Source of the DNA: Hyphomicrobiales bacterium
GTDB taxonomy: Bacteria; Pseudomonadota; Alphaproteobacteria; Rhizobiales; Rhizobiaceae
Assembly: GCA_900472675.1 (NCBI GenBank)
Contig: UCJA01000010.1
Span: forward strand, 124,001-188,000
Direction of reading: 5' to 3'
Length of the DNA: 64,000 nt
Shown here: in pieces, positions 1 to 9,470 of the stretch
Layout of the letters: every line of letters starts with the position of its first letter
Numbering within the stretch: the stretch's first letter is position 1
Notes under the pieces: generated by a model
What the model was told of the DNA's origin: nothing
Database searches by the model: none
What the model saw: only the letters and a program-made list of their open reading frames with translations
Position numbers and translations under genes: made by a program

Positions 1-1118
1 GGACCTACGCGGAAACGCTCAACGCCGGCATTGCAGCCTTCCGCGCCAAGCAGCCGCCAGCGATCATCCAGGTCTTCGACGCCGGCAGCGGTGTCATGAT
101 GGGTGCCGAGGGCGCCATCATGCCGGTCGCAACCGTGCTCGAAAAGGGTGGTTACACCTTTAACAAGGCCGACTATCTGGCCGGCATCGTCGCTTACTAT
201 TCCAAGCCGGACGGCACCATGCTGTCCTTCCCCTACAATTCCTCGTCGCCGATCCTCTACTACAACAAGGACATCTTCCAGAAGGCGGGTCTCAATCCGG
301 ACAGCCCGCCCAAGACCTGGCCAGAAGTTTTTGAGGCCGCCCGCAAGATAAAGACCAGCGGTGCTGCTCCCTGCGGCTTCACCTCCACCTGGCTGACCTG
401 GATCCAGACCGAGAACCTCGCCGCCTGGAACAATGTCTCCTACGGCAGCAATGAAAACGGCCTCGGCGGCACCGACGTCAAGCTTGCCTTCAACTCCGAC
501 TTCTTCGTGAAGCATTTCCAGGCCATCGCCGATCTCGCCAAGGACGGCGTCTTCCGTTACGGCGGGCGTACCTCCGAAGCCAAGCAGCTCTTCACCTCCA
601 AGGAGTGCGGCATCCTGACGGAATCCTCTGGCGGACTGGGCGATATCGTCAAGTCGGGCATGAACTACGGCATCGGCCAGCTTCCCTACTACGACGGTGA
701 CGGCCGCCCGCAGAACACCATCCCCGGCGGCGCCAGCCTCTGGGTCTTCGGCGGCAAGAGCGATGCCGAGTACAAGGGTGTGGCGGAGTTCTTCCACTTC
801 CTGTCGCAGACCAAGATCCAGTCGCGGCTGCATCAGGTGTCGGGATACATGCCGGTGACCATGGCGGCCTATGACGACACCAAGAAGTCCGGCTTCTATG
901 ACAAGAACCCGGCCCGCGAGACCCCGCTCCTGCAGATGATGGGCAAGGCACCGACGGCAAATTCCAAGGGCGTGCGTCTCGTGAACCTGCCGCAGGTTCG
1001 CGACATCATGAACGAAGAGTTCGAATCCATGCTCGCCGGCAAGCAGGACGCGAAGGCGGCCCTGAACAAGGCCGTGGAACGCGGCAATGCCGCAATCCAG
1101 CAGGCTATCGGCAAGTAA
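1..1118 (+). CDS. ugpB: sn-glycerol-3-phosphate ABC transporter substrate-binding protein UgpB (5' partial)
   Basis: This is the C-terminal portion of a periplasmic extracellular solute-binding protein (family 1), which captures glycerol-3-phosphate or glycerophosphodiesters for the Ugp importer. The frame is open from base 3 across the left window edge, so the signal peptide and first part of the lobe are missing. The visible stretch has the UgpB-like features [35 protein letters not shown] and [12 protein letters not shown], and ends normally in [11 protein letters not shown]. Permease and ATPase genes ugpA, ugpE and ugpC follow in the same direction and order, which supports the name over a generic sugar-binding protein. 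Ugp systems are usually phosphate-regulated, but the promoter is outside the window. Confidence 0.9.
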   Translation, partial: TYAETLNAGIAAFRAKQPPAIIQVFDAGSGVMMGAEGAIMPVATVLEKGGYTFNKADYLAGIVAYYSKPDGTMLSFPYNSSSPILYYNKDIFQKAGLNPDSPPKTWPEVFEAARKIKTSGAAPCGFTSTWLTWIQTENLAAWNNVSYGSNENGLGGTDVKLAFNSDFFVKHFQAIADLAKDGVFRYGGRTSEAKQLFTSKECGILTESSGGLGDIVKSGMNYGIGQLPYYDGDGRPQNTIPGGASLWVFGGKSDAEYKGVAEFFHFLSQTKIQSRLHQVSGYMPVTMAAYDDTKKSGFYDKNPARETPLLQMMGKAPTANSKGVRLVNLPQVRDIMNEEFESMLAGKQDAKAALNKAVERGNAAIQQAIGK

Positions 1119-1185
1119 GCTCCCCGCTGCGCCGCGCGTGCCATCCAGGGCGCGCGCGGTTTCTCGATTCAGAACGGAGCTGCCA

Positions 1186-2067
1186 GTGCAAAGCGTCGTC
1201 TTTCCGAACAAGATTCTTCCCTATTTCCTGGTGGCGCCGCAGATCATCCTGACGGTGGTCTTTTTCTTCTGGCCGGCCAGCCAGGCCCTCTATCAGTCGG
1301 CCATGCGCGAAGACCCCTTCGGACTTCAAAGCACCTTTGTCGGCTTCGGGAATTTTGCCGCTATCCTGGCGGACGAAAACTATCTGCATGCCCTGAAGGT
1401 CACCGTGATCTTCAGTGCCGCAACGGCGCTGCTGTCGATGGGGATTGCCTTGCTTCTGGCAACCGCGGCCGATCTCGTCGTGCGGGGCAAGGGCTTCTAC
1501 CGGACGATGATGATCATCCCCTATGCCGTCGCGCCCGCCGTTGCCGGCATGCTCTGGCTGTTCATGTTCAACCCGGCGATGGGCACGCTCGCCTACATGC
1601 TGCGCCGCAATGGCGTCAGCTGGGATCCGCTGCTGGATGGCAATCAGGCCATGCTGCTGGTCGTGGTTGCGGCAGCCTGGAAGCAGATCAGCTACAATTT
1701 CCTGTTTTTCGTGGCCGGCCTGCAGGCGATTCCGAAATCGCTCCTGGAGGCTGCCGCGATCGATGGCGCCCGGGGCGCCCGCCGGTTCTGGACGATCATC
1801 TTCCCGCTGCTGGCACCGACCACCTTCTTCCTGCTGGTCGTCAACACTGTCTACGCCTTCTTCGATACCTTCGGGATCATCCATTCGGTCACCGGCGGCG
1901 GTCCCGCCAAGGCCACCGAAACGCTGGTCTACAAGGTCTACAACGACGGCTTCGTGAACCTCAACCTCGGCTCGTCGGCAGCCCAGTCCGTGGTGCTGAT
2001 GGTCATCGTCATCGCACTGACCGCCTTCCAGTTCCGCTTCGTTGAGCGGCGCGTTCATTACGGCTGA
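1186..2067 (+). CDS. ugpA: sn-glycerol-3-phosphate ABC transporter permease UgpA
   Basis: Inner-membrane permease of the Ugp importer, about 293 residues, the usual UgpA length. I chose the GTG at 1186 because GGAG sits about 7 bases upstream; the frame opens earlier, but that would add a non-hydrophobic Arg-rich extension. The N-terminus ([19 protein letters not shown]) is the first membrane segment, and several further hydrophobic helices follow. The cytoplasmic EAA loop that docks on the ATPase is seen as [15 protein letters not shown]. It is separated by 67 bases from ugpB and by 9 bases from ugpE, consistent with one operon. Confidence 0.92.
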   Translation: MQSVVFPNKILPYFLVAPQIILTVVFFFWPASQALYQSAMREDPFGLQSTFVGFGNFAAILADENYLHALKVTVIFSAATALLSMGIALLLATAADLVVRGKGFYRTMMIIPYAVAPAVAGMLWLFMFNPAMGTLAYMLRRNGVSWDPLLDGNQAMLLVVVAAAWKQISYNFLFFVAGLQAIPKSLLEAAAIDGARGARRFWTIIFPLLAPTTFFLLVVNTVYAFFDTFGIIHSVTGGGPAKATETLVYKVYNDGFVNLNLGSSAAQSVVLMVIVIALTAFQFRFVERRVHYG

Positions 2068-2076
2068 GGACCCCGC

Positions 2077-2925
2077 ATGATCGAAAATCGCCCCCTGGCC
2101 ACCCTCATGGCGCATCTCATGCTGATCCTCGGCATCGTGATCGTCGCCTTCCCGATCTACTATACCTTCATCGCCTCGACCGCGACCTCGGTCGACATCA
2201 TCCGCCCGCCGCTCTCGCTTCTTCCGGGCGGCCACATGATCGAGAATTATCACGACGCCATCGCCGGCGGCGTCGAGCGTGTCGTGGGCGTCAGCCTTGA
2301 GCGGCTGCTGTTCAACAGCTTCGTGGTCGCCATCGCGATTGCGGTCGGCAAGATCATCATTTCCTTCCTGTCGGCCTTTGCGATCGTCTTCTTCCGCTTT
2401 CCGTTTCGCATGGCCTTCTTCTGGATGATCTTCGTGACGCTGATGCTGCCGGTCGAGGTGCGTATCCTGCCCACCTACAAGGTGATCGTCGATCTCGGGC
2501 TGATCGATACCTATGCCGGCCTGACCTTGCCGCTGATGGCATCCGCCACCGCAACCTTCCTGTTCCGGCAGTTCTTCCTGACCATCCCCGGCGAACTGGT
2601 GGAGGCTGCCCGCATCGACAATGCAGGTCCGTTCCGTTTCATGCGCGACATCCTGCTTCCGCTGTCGACCACCAACATCGCAGCCCTGTTCGTCATCCTG
2701 TTTATCTACGGCTGGACGCAATATCTGTGGCCGCTGCTGGTCACCAACGATGCGAAGATGAACACCATCGTCATCGGGCTGCGGCGCATGGTGGATTTTA
2801 CCGACGCTTCTACACCCTGGAACTACGTCATGGTCACCGCGATCCTGGCAATCATCCCGCCAGTCATTGTGGTCGTTCTGATGCAGCGCTGGTTCGTCAA
2901 AGGTTTGGTGGAGACTGAAAAGTAA
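2077..2925 (+). CDS. ugpE: sn-glycerol-3-phosphate ABC transporter permease UgpE
   Basis: Second inner-membrane permease of the Ugp importer, 282 residues, typical for UgpE. It starts with a short cytoplasmic tail and a hydrophobic helix ([19 protein letters not shown]). The EAA coupling loop reads [17 protein letters not shown]. The stop codon overlaps the ugpC start by one base (TAATG), so translation of the ATPase is probably coupled. It pairs with UgpA to form the heterodimeric channel. Confidence 0.92.
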   Translation: MIENRPLATLMAHLMLILGIVIVAFPIYYTFIASTATSVDIIRPPLSLLPGGHMIENYHDAIAGGVERVVGVSLERLLFNSFVVAIAIAVGKIIISFLSAFAIVFFRFPFRMAFFWMIFVTLMLPVEVRILPTYKVIVDLGLIDTYAGLTLPLMASATATFLFRQFFLTIPGELVEAARIDNAGPFRFMRDILLPLSTTNIAALFVILFIYGWTQYLWPLLVTNDAKMNTIVIGLRRMVDFTDASTPWNYVMVTAILAIIPPVIVVVLMQRWFVKGLVETEK

Positions 2926-3968
2926 TGGCACGTATTGAACTGAAGGATGTCCGCAAGCTCTACGGCGGCTCGATCGAGGCGATCAAGGGTGTCTCGCTGG
3001 ATATCGAAGATGGCGAGATGATCGTCCTGGTCGGCCCGTCCGGCTGCGGCAAGTCCACACTGCTGCGCATGGTGGCAGGGCTGGAAAGCATCAGTGCCGG
3101 CGAGATCTCGATCAACGGCAAGCGGGTCAATGATCTTGAGCCGGCCGAGCGCGATATCGCTATGGTGTTCCAGAACTACGCGCTCTATCCGCACATGACG
3201 GTCAGGCAAAACCTCTCCTACGGTCTGAAAAACCGCAACACGCCGAAGGACGAGATCGATCGTCGTATCATGGAGGCGGCCCGCGCACTGGAGATCGAGT
3301 CCTTCCTCGACCGCAAGCCGCGCCAGCTTTCCGGCGGTCAGAGACAGCGCGTTGCGATGGGACGGGCAATCGTGCGCAAGCCGGCCGCCTTCCTGTTCGA
3401 CGAGCCACTGTCGAACCTCGACGCCAAGCTGCGTGTCCAGATGCGGGTTGAAATCCGCCGTCTGCAGCGGTCACTGGGAACCACGTCGCTTTATGTGACG
3501 CATGACCAGATGGAGGCGATGACGCTCGCCGACCGGCTTGTGGTCCTGAACGGTGGGCGGATCGAGCAGGTTGGCACACCACTCGAACTGTATGAGCGAC
3601 CTGCCACGACGTTTGTCGCCACATTCATCGGCTCACCGTCGATGAACCTCATGAAACTCGGACAGTCGGCGGGCTGGGTCTTGTCGTCCGATGTGCAGCT
3701 TCCGCCAGGGGCTGCGACCATCGGCATCCGTCCGGAAGACATCAGCGTTGTCGACGCAAGCGCGAACAGTCACATTCGCGCCGAAGTGGAGGTGATGGCG
3801 GTCGAACTGGTCGGCGCCGAAAGCTATGTTCATGGCCTCAGCAGCCAGGGCGACGACATCGTCTTTCGTGTACCCGGTCGGTCGATCATCAAGGTCGGAG
3901 AAAAAATGGCCCTGACGGCGGCGCAATCGAACCTGCACTTTTTCGACGACGCAGGGGCAAGGATCTAG
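2925..3968 (+). CDS. ugpC: sn-glycerol-3-phosphate ABC transporter ATP-binding protein UgpC
   Basis: ATPase subunit of the Ugp importer, 347 residues, MalK/UgpC type. The nucleotide-binding domain shows Walker [10 protein letters not shown] (residues 37-45), the Q-loop QNYALYPHM, signature LSGGQ (135-139) and Walker B FLFDEP (156-161). The H-loop is in [12 protein letters not shown]-terminal regulatory OB-like region (about 235-347) contains the MalK-type stretch IGIRPEDI. This is the last gene of the operon. A perfect 15-base inverted repeat begins 25 bases after its stop and may also terminate transcription. Confidence 0.93.
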   Translation: MARIELKDVRKLYGGSIEAIKGVSLDIEDGEMIVLVGPSGCGKSTLLRMVAGLESISAGEISINGKRVNDLEPAERDIAMVFQNYALYPHMTVRQNLSYGLKNRNTPKDEIDRRIMEAARALEIESFLDRKPRQLSGGQRQRVAMGRAIVRKPAAFLFDEPLSNLDAKLRVQMRVEIRRLQRSLGTTSLYVTHDQMEAMTLADRLVVLNGGRIEQVGTPLELYERPATTFVATFIGSPSMNLMKLGQSAGWVLSSDVQLPPGAATIGIRPEDISVVDASANSHIRAEVEVMAVELVGAESYVHGLSSQGDDIVFRVPGRSIIKVGEKMALTAAQSNLHFFDDAGARI

Positions 3969-3992
3969 CTGGTGCAGACGTCGCCACCCGTC

Positions 3993-4039
3993 CTAGAGCG
4001 TTTCAGGGTACGATTCCATTTAGTCCTGAAACGCTCTAG
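3993..4039. repeat. Palindromic repeat element, short copy
   Basis: A perfect 15-bp inverted repeat, CTAGAGCGTTTCAGG (3993-4007) and its complement (4025-4039), flanks a 17-base centre containing ATTCCATTTAG. The same terminal sequence, including the inner ATTCCATTTAG, recurs at both ends of the element at 37774-38048. The right arm supplies the TAG stop of the leftward flippase gene. It could also act as a bidirectional terminator between ugpC and the flippase, but there is no clear T-tract. It resembles the small palindromic repeats scattered through rhizobial genomes; I cannot assign a named family. Confidence 0.75.
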
Positions 4040-5475
4040 CGCTGATCCACAATCTCAAATCGACCATAGCCAATCGACAGGCGGACGCCGAGCGCAGCCA
4101 GGGTAATGGCATAGGCTGCGGCACCAGCAGAGGCGGCGGCGATCAGTTCAGCGATATGCGGTAACGGATGAAGGGCGATGTGGTGCCGAACCGCGAGGAC
4201 AACGACCGCCATACAAACGGTTGCCGCGATGATCTTCCAAAGATTGCGCAATTGATCGACCACACTGAGCGACAGCAGTCGACGGGCCTCCAGCATGTAA
4301 ACCCCAAACATCATGAAGGAAATGAACACTCTGGCGCTGCTGGCTCCGAGAACGGAGTAATAGTAGATGCCAAGAGAGATGAGCACGACACGAAATAGAA
4401 AGTCGATCGCGTTCATCTTAAAGATGACATTGGGCCGGTTCAGGGCGACGCTCGCCGAGGAGATCGTCTGGAAGTACGGCGTTGACAGCATCGAGAGCGC
4501 AAGGATGCTGAGCGTGGGAGCTGCCGCTTCCCATTTCGCGCCCAGAAGGAGTTCCGTTGCAAGGTCGGCTGTCAGCGACAGGCCGACGCAGATGGGGAGC
4601 GAAATCAGCATGGCGAAGCGCGCCGCCTTCAGGAAGGCGGTTTTCAATCTGCCGGGATCCCCCGCGATATACGCGAAAGCCGACATCACAGGCTGCATCG
4701 CCGGGCCGATAATGCTTTGCGACGGCATTCCCGCGACATCGCTTGCAATGGCGTAGCGACCAAGAGTCGTATTGTCGGTAAAAGCGCCGATCATGACGCG
4801 ATCGAATTGCCAGTTCAAAGCTGAAATCAGTTGCGACGAGCTGAACCAGCCAATGAAGCCGGAGAAGTCCGAGAGTTTAGAGAGCGAAACTGCGGGCCGA
4901 TAAGGGGCCAGAACATAGGACATGACCGCCGCGACCATGCAGTTCGACACGAAGTTTATGGCAATCGCCCAATAGCCCGCGCCAAGCAGGACAAGCACAA
5001 TCGTCAAGATCGACGCAAATACCTTGCCGCTGAACTCCATGAAGAACGTCTGTTTGAAGCCCAGGTTTCGGGCAAAGTGGATCATCGCCGGGCTGTAGAA
5101 ACCCTTGACGATCGGTCCAAGGGTGACGACGGCGACTAGCGACACCAGTGCTGGATCGTGGTTGAAAAGCGAAAAGGGCCAGGCAGCGGAGAAGACCACG
5201 ACTGCAACAACGGCGCTTCGGATGATCCCGATCGTAAACCCGGTGTCGAGGTGAGACTTGTCGATGGCCTTCAGTCGCAGCAAAGCCTGCGTGACAGGCA
5301 CCTCAAGAACCGTATCGACCACTGCAACCAGAGACATCGCCAAGGCCGCAAGGCCGAAATCAGCGGGTGTCAGGATGCGTGCCATCACCAGGAGAGTAAA
5401 GAAATCGAGGATCTTGCCTGCGAAGCGCGAGACAATCATCCAACTCGCGCCCTGAACAGCTCTAAATGCAAGCAT
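4036..5475 (-). CDS. Polysaccharide/lipid-linked oligosaccharide flippase (Wzx/ExoT-type)
   Basis: A 479-residue multi-spanning membrane protein of the MOP (polysaccharide synthesis) superfamily. It probably moves lipid-linked exopolysaccharide repeat units across the inner membrane. The N-terminus (GASWMIVSRFAGKILDF, then LVMARILTPADFGLAALAM) is characteristic of the Wzx/RfbX-type family. About twelve to fourteen hydrophobic segments can be followed to the end. It faces an FAD protein and glycosyltransferase genes, which supports a polysaccharide export role. Its TAG stop lies in the edge of the palindromic element at 3993-4039, so the original C-terminus may have been altered. Confidence 0.82.
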   Translation of the reverse strand: MLAFRAVQGASWMIVSRFAGKILDFFTLLVMARILTPADFGLAALAMSLVAVVDTVLEVPVTQALLRLKAIDKSHLDTGFTIGIIRSAVVAVVVFSAAWPFSLFNHDPALVSLVAVVTLGPIVKGFYSPAMIHFARNLGFKQTFFMEFSGKVFASILTIVLVLLGAGYWAIAINFVSNCMVAAVMSYVLAPYRPAVSLSKLSDFSGFIGWFSSSQLISALNWQFDRVMIGAFTDNTTLGRYAIASDVAGMPSQSIIGPAMQPVMSAFAYIAGDPGRLKTAFLKAARFAMLISLPICVGLSLTADLATELLLGAKWEAAAPTLSILALSMLSTPYFQTISSASVALNRPNVIFKMNAIDFLFRVVLISLGIYYYSVLGASSARVFISFMMFGVYMLEARRLLSLSVVDQLRNLWKIIAATVCMAVVVLAVRHHIALHPLPHIAELIAAASAGAAAYAITLAALGVRLSIGYGRFEIVDQR

Positions 5476-5910
5476 GGTCGATCATATCCATTTCGTGCGG
5501 TATCAAATGGAAGGGTAACAAGAAGACGCCCAAGCTGATCTGTGCACCTTGCGTCAGAACGTAGGCGGCTTTCGCGCAGCCGTTATTGGCCGTGTCGAGG
5601 ATCGAGCAGATGTGAGTGACCACAGCGACCCCCTACAGATGCCGTTTCTTTAAAATTCGCTTCAGACGGAGAACTCCGGTTGGGCACGTCCGGGTGGGGC
5701 TCTGCACTGCAAATCCCACCGGACGCCGAATAGGCAGAATGAGTAAGCGCATGCGCATGTAACTACTGCCTTATTATTCTCTTGTGCCACCAATATTTCA
5801 CATTATAAAATTCAGCAAGTAATATAAAAAAACATGGAATACATAATTAATATATAGTCCGGTCGACTTTGAATGGGGTAGACTCACTCAGATGACGTGG
5901 AGATGTCTAC
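5476..5910. promoter_or_regulatory. AT-rich divergent intergenic region of the exopolysaccharide block
   Basis: This 435-base gap separates the leftward flippase from the rightward FAD protein. Bases about 5755-5875 are strikingly AT-rich compared with the coding DNA around them, including runs such as ATAATTAATATATAG. A perfect palindrome GCGCATGCGC lies at 5747-5756. I see no open frame with coding character here. The composition would suit promoters and binding of a MucR/Ros-type or other AT-preferring regulator, but no specific site can be named. Confidence 0.4.
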
Positions 5911-7248
5911 ATGGAAGAGCACCCTCATAACACACTGGAATATTCCGACAAAGTCGAGTATTTTGATGCGGTTGTACTCGGAGCGGGCATTTCTGGGTTG
6001 GTTTCTGCTGCGATTTTGTCAGGTCAGGGTTGCAGTCGCATACTGCTTGTCGACGAATACAAGAATGTCGGCGGTAACCATTTGGACTGGTCTTCAAACG
6101 GCTATACCTTCGATATAGGCAGCCTTATTTTCCAGGACGATTCGCCTCTTCTGGCGTATTTTCCGGAGCTTCTGCCGCTTTACGTGCCCATAAAGCCGGA
6201 ATGGGCAAGGCTTAATCCTCAGGGAAAGATTACCGCCTATCCAATTTCCGTTCGCGATGACATCATCGGTGCTGGACCTATCGTCATCGCCCGGATTTTC
6301 GCGTCTCTGATCGCCGCAAGAGTGCTGAAACGTCAGACCCGCAACGCGCAGGACTTCGTGCGCTTCTGGATTGGCGGATATCTGTCAAAACGATCCGGGC
6401 TCGAGTCCTACATGCGACGGTTTTATGGTGTCTCGGCGGATGAGATCGACATCGAACTCGCCAAGAAGCGCATGATGTGGGTCAGCGAGCACGCCCGCAT
6501 ACGCACCTGGGTGACCAAGCTGACGGAGCGTAAAAAAGGCGGACCAACCAATCAGCAACTGGCTCGTCCCAGGGATGGATTTGCGGCTCTTTACGCCGTG
6601 GCAGTCGACCGCCTCAGCAACCAGGGTGTCAAGGTTTCCCTGGGCGCTCAGATCAAGCGCATCGTGAAAAACGGCCATCAGTTCCAGATGGACGTCAACG
6701 GAGGTATGATTGCCGCCGGCCGCATCATCTCGACCATTCCGATTGAAAGATCGGTCGAGCTGTGCGGGCTTGAGGCCGGTCCCCATCTTTCCACCATCAC
6801 GTTGACGAGCCTGTTCTTCAGTTTTTCGGGCAATCGTGGCTTTAGCCAGTCGGTCATCTACAACTTTTCCCATAAAGGGGACTGGAAACGTCTCACGATG
6901 TATTCCGACTTCTACGGCAAGGTCGATGATCGCGAGTACTTTGGCGTCGAGGTCATCGGAAGCGGCCCCGACGGATTGGCTGTAAATGCAGAGGGCGCCT
7001 TCAGGCAGCACACACAATCCAATGGCATGTTCGACGGTGATCTTCGCCTCGAAGGCAGTCGGACACTAGACCACGCCTATCCCATCTATCGCCGCAATGC
7101 GGCAAAACATGCAGCCGAAGCAATCGAGAAATTGCGCCGCTTTGGTGTGGAGTCTTTCGGTCGCCAGGGAGGCTTCAATTACCAGCCGACGGCACGCTCT
7201 TCGACCGTAGAAGCCGAAATCGCACTTCAACAACCAACGTCGGCCTGA
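5911..7248 (+). CDS. FAD/NAD(P)-binding oxidoreductase, amine-oxidase/protoporphyrinogen-oxidase-like
   Basis: A 445-residue flavoprotein-like protein. The N-terminal Rossmann motif is DAVVLGAGISGL (glycine cluster at residues 24-29), followed by an acidic strand end VDEYKNVGGNHLDW, the typical FAD-binding layout of the amine-oxidase and UDP-galactopyranose-mutase-like group. The central part has no catalytic motif I can name, so the substrate is unknown. It lies in an exopolysaccharide block between a flippase and glycosyltransferases, and a role in modifying a sugar or lipid carrier is inferred only from that. The start is the ATG at 5911. Confidence 0.72.
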   Translation: MEEHPHNTLEYSDKVEYFDAVVLGAGISGLVSAAILSGQGCSRILLVDEYKNVGGNHLDWSSNGYTFDIGSLIFQDDSPLLAYFPELLPLYVPIKPEWARLNPQGKITAYPISVRDDIIGAGPIVIARIFASLIAARVLKRQTRNAQDFVRFWIGGYLSKRSGLESYMRRFYGVSADEIDIELAKKRMMWVSEHARIRTWVTKLTERKKGGPTNQQLARPRDGFAALYAVAVDRLSNQGVKVSLGAQIKRIVKNGHQFQMDVNGGMIAAGRIISTIPIERSVELCGLEAGPHLSTITLTSLFFSFSGNRGFSQSVIYNFSHKGDWKRLTMYSDFYGKVDDREYFGVEVIGSGPDGLAVNAEGAFRQHTQSNGMFDGDLRLEGSRTLDHAYPIYRRNAAKHAAEAIEKLRRFGVESFGRQGGFNYQPTARSSTVEAEIALQQPTSA

Positions 7249-7335
7249 CGACAGTTGTGACGTGCAGCAGGTCTGAATGTCATCATCGGCCGATCCGGCC
7301 GTTTAAATGTTTACCGAGTTAGCGTGGAGATCGGC

Positions 7336-8442
7336 TTGCGTATCTTGCATATCCTCAATCATACCAGATCTCTGAACGGCAACGTACACGCGGCCGTCGA
7401 TCTTGCCTGCGAGCAGGTGAAGCTGGGACATTCGGTCAGTATGGCAAGCGGGGGCGGGGACTTCGATGCCTTGCTTGAGGACAATCACGTCGCTTTGGCG
7501 CGCATTGACCACACACGGGCTCCGCTCACCCTTCTGAAATCCGTGGCTGCCTTGTATTCCCTTGTGCGCCGGTGGAAGCCGGATATCGTCCACGCGCATA
7601 TGATGACGAGCGCGGTTCTGGCGTGGCCCATCTGCAAGCTGGCGGGGGTTCCGCTGGTTACGACCGTTCACAATGAGTTCGAAAAGAGCGCCATCCTGAT
7701 GGGGCTTGGCACGCGGGTCATCGCCGTCAGCAATGTCGTCGGTCAGTCGATGCTGAAGCGCGGCATTTCGCCGTCACGGCTGCGCGTCGTCTTGAACGGC
7801 ACGATCGGCTCTGCGCGGTTTGAGCATCGCGTGGAATCGAAGGTGGTACTGGCCAGTCCGAGCGTGCTGTTTGTCGGTGGTTTGCATCCGCGAAAAGGGC
7901 TTCCGGATCTGATGCAGGCCTTTGACCTGGCGCATCAGGAGACGCCGGCATCGCGCCTCTATATCGTGGGGGGAGGGCCTTTCGAAGCCGAATACCGGGA
8001 GATGGCCTCCCGGATGGCCTGCGCCCAGGCAATTGAATTTCTGGGACCGCAGGCGGATCCCTATCAGTGGATGGTGAAGGCGGATATTTTCGTCCTTCCG
8101 TCCCACGCCGATCCGGCGCCGCTTGTTTTGTCGGAAGCGCGAGAGGCAGGCTGCGCAGTCGTCGGTTCCAACGTCGATGGCATTCCACAATTGCTGGAAT
8201 ACGGTGCGGCGGGGCTGCTCTACGAGGCGCGCAACGTCACGGCCCTGGCTGATGTCCTGAAATCCCTGCTGCAGAGCCCGGCGATGGTCGAGCAGTGGAA
8301 GACCAACAGCCAGCTTAACCTCGAGCGGATGACGATTGCGCGCGTGGCTTTGGAAACTCTGGACGTCTACCGGAGTGCCGGAGCCGAGGGCCGGAAGGTA
8401 ACGCCCGGCGTTGCGAACGTCTCATCGACGGGAATGCCTTGA
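7336..8442 (+). CDS. Glycosyltransferase family 4
   Basis: A cytoplasmic GT-B glycosyltransferase of about 368 residues that would add a sugar to a lipid-linked polysaccharide intermediate. The N-terminal domain opens with RILHILNHT and has the typical PDIVHAHMM strand. The C-terminal nucleotide-sugar domain has VLFVGGLHPRKGLPDLMQAF and an EX7E-type region (LSEAREAGCAVVGSNVDGIP). I prefer the TTG at 7336 because TGGAG lies 6 bases upstream and it gives the family-typical start; the GTG at 7324 in the same frame is the alternative. It follows the FAD protein by about 90 bases in the same direction. Confidence 0.82.
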   Translation: MRILHILNHTRSLNGNVHAAVDLACEQVKLGHSVSMASGGGDFDALLEDNHVALARIDHTRAPLTLLKSVAALYSLVRRWKPDIVHAHMMTSAVLAWPICKLAGVPLVTTVHNEFEKSAILMGLGTRVIAVSNVVGQSMLKRGISPSRLRVVLNGTIGSARFEHRVESKVVLASPSVLFVGGLHPRKGLPDLMQAFDLAHQETPASRLYIVGGGPFEAEYREMASRMACAQAIEFLGPQADPYQWMVKADIFVLPSHADPAPLVLSEAREAGCAVVGSNVDGIPQLLEYGAAGLLYEARNVTALADVLKSLLQSPAMVEQWKTNSQLNLERMTIARVALETLDVYRSAGAEGRKVTPGVANVSSTGMP

Positions 8443-8469
8443 TCCATGCACACCAACTAGGAGAGCACG

Positions 8470-9399
8470 ATGGCAAGCGGAAGAACGCGGCGTGAGGTTG
8501 TTATCGGAGGCGCCGCATTGGCAGCAACCAGCCAGTTGCTGTTTGCTGGACCCGTGTCTGGCGCCGAAACGCAAGATCCAAGAGCCGGCCTGTCGTTGGA
8601 CTTCGACGAGAGTTTCGCGATGATCGACCCGGAGGTCTGGCATGCGGGCGCCAAGCCCAGCACGTTCGACACCGGGTTCTACGGGCGGTCTGCCTTCAGC
8701 CGGATCGGAGGTGAGGAGGGCTACAACCCCTACGATATCGTGGATGACCCGCAGACGGAAAATGGCAAGGCCCTGCAGATATCGCTGCGCTACATCGGAC
8801 GTCAGATGCATGTGCCCAACTACTACGGCAACAACAACCCCGAATTCCAGTGGATCTCGGGCAACCTTCAGACGGCCAAGCCCGACGGAACCATTCTGAA
8901 GGGCTGGAGAGAGGGATATTTCGAGGCGCGCATCTGGTTCCCGGCCCATCCGCTCAGCTTCCCGGCATTCTGGCTCATGAACGGTAGGAGCATCCTCTAT
9001 CCCAAGACGAGCATCGAACTGGATATCGTCGAGCATAAGGGAACGGAACGAGACCTGTATGGCGCTTATCTGCATGAATGGGGACAGCCAGGCGAACACC
9101 ATGAAGGCATGGGGGTGCCGACCGGTGTCGATATCACCTCAGGCTATTTTCGCTATGGCCTGCTCGTGAAGGATGGGCGGTTCCGGCTCTATTTCGAAGA
9201 CAAGCCTGTCATCGATCAAAAGACCGGCAAGCCGGTCGACTGGACGATCGGTAGGACCGGCGAAATGAAAGAAACCAATGACGTATACTGGCCGATCCTG
9301 ACCCTGGCCATGCAATCCGACGTACCTTTTCCGCAACCATTGAAGCCCGAGGACATGGAGGCTCGCATGCGGGTTGATTACGTCAGGGTATTCGTCTGA
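8470..9399 (+). CDS. Secreted glycoside hydrolase family 16 (beta-glucanase-like)
   Basis: A 309-residue exported glycanase. The N-terminus GRTRREVVIGGAALAATS is a twin-arginine-type signal, probably cleaved after residue 30 or so. The catalytic signature of GH16 is intact as ELDIVE, placing the nucleophile at Glu183, helper Asp185 and acid/base Glu188. Upstream tryptophans and the WFPAHPLSFPAFWLM stretch fit the GH16 jelly roll. Rhizobial relatives such as ExoK cleave nascent exopolysaccharide and set its chain length. Location beside glycosyltransferases and a flippase supports that role; the exact glycosidic bond is not evident. Confidence 0.85.
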   Translation: MASGRTRREVVIGGAALAATSQLLFAGPVSGAETQDPRAGLSLDFDESFAMIDPEVWHAGAKPSTFDTGFYGRSAFSRIGGEEGYNPYDIVDDPQTENGKALQISLRYIGRQMHVPNYYGNNNPEFQWISGNLQTAKPDGTILKGWREGYFEARIWFPAHPLSFPAFWLMNGRSILYPKTSIELDIVEHKGTERDLYGAYLHEWGQPGEHHEGMGVPTGVDITSGYFRYGLLVKDGRFRLYFEDKPVIDQKTGKPVDWTIGRTGEMKETNDVYWPILTLAMQSDVPFPQPLKPEDMEARMRVDYVRVFV

Positions 9400-9470
9400 C
9401 ATCCGGCGCTTCCGGTTCCCGTTTCAAAACCAAGCTCGCCTAAAGCTGACGTTGTGCTGTCAGCCGCCGA

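Noticed and set aside
1105..2931. A 608-codon minus-strand frame opposite the Ugp permease genes
   Set aside because: It is the antisense of two strongly supported permeases, is rich in Asp/His/Gln/Arg in a way typical of reverse-strand GC-rich coding DNA, and has no recognisable domain.
5747..5756. GCGCATGCGC palindrome as a specific operator
   Set aside because: Ten-base self-complementary sequences of this composition are common in GC-rich DNA, and no second copy is nearby.
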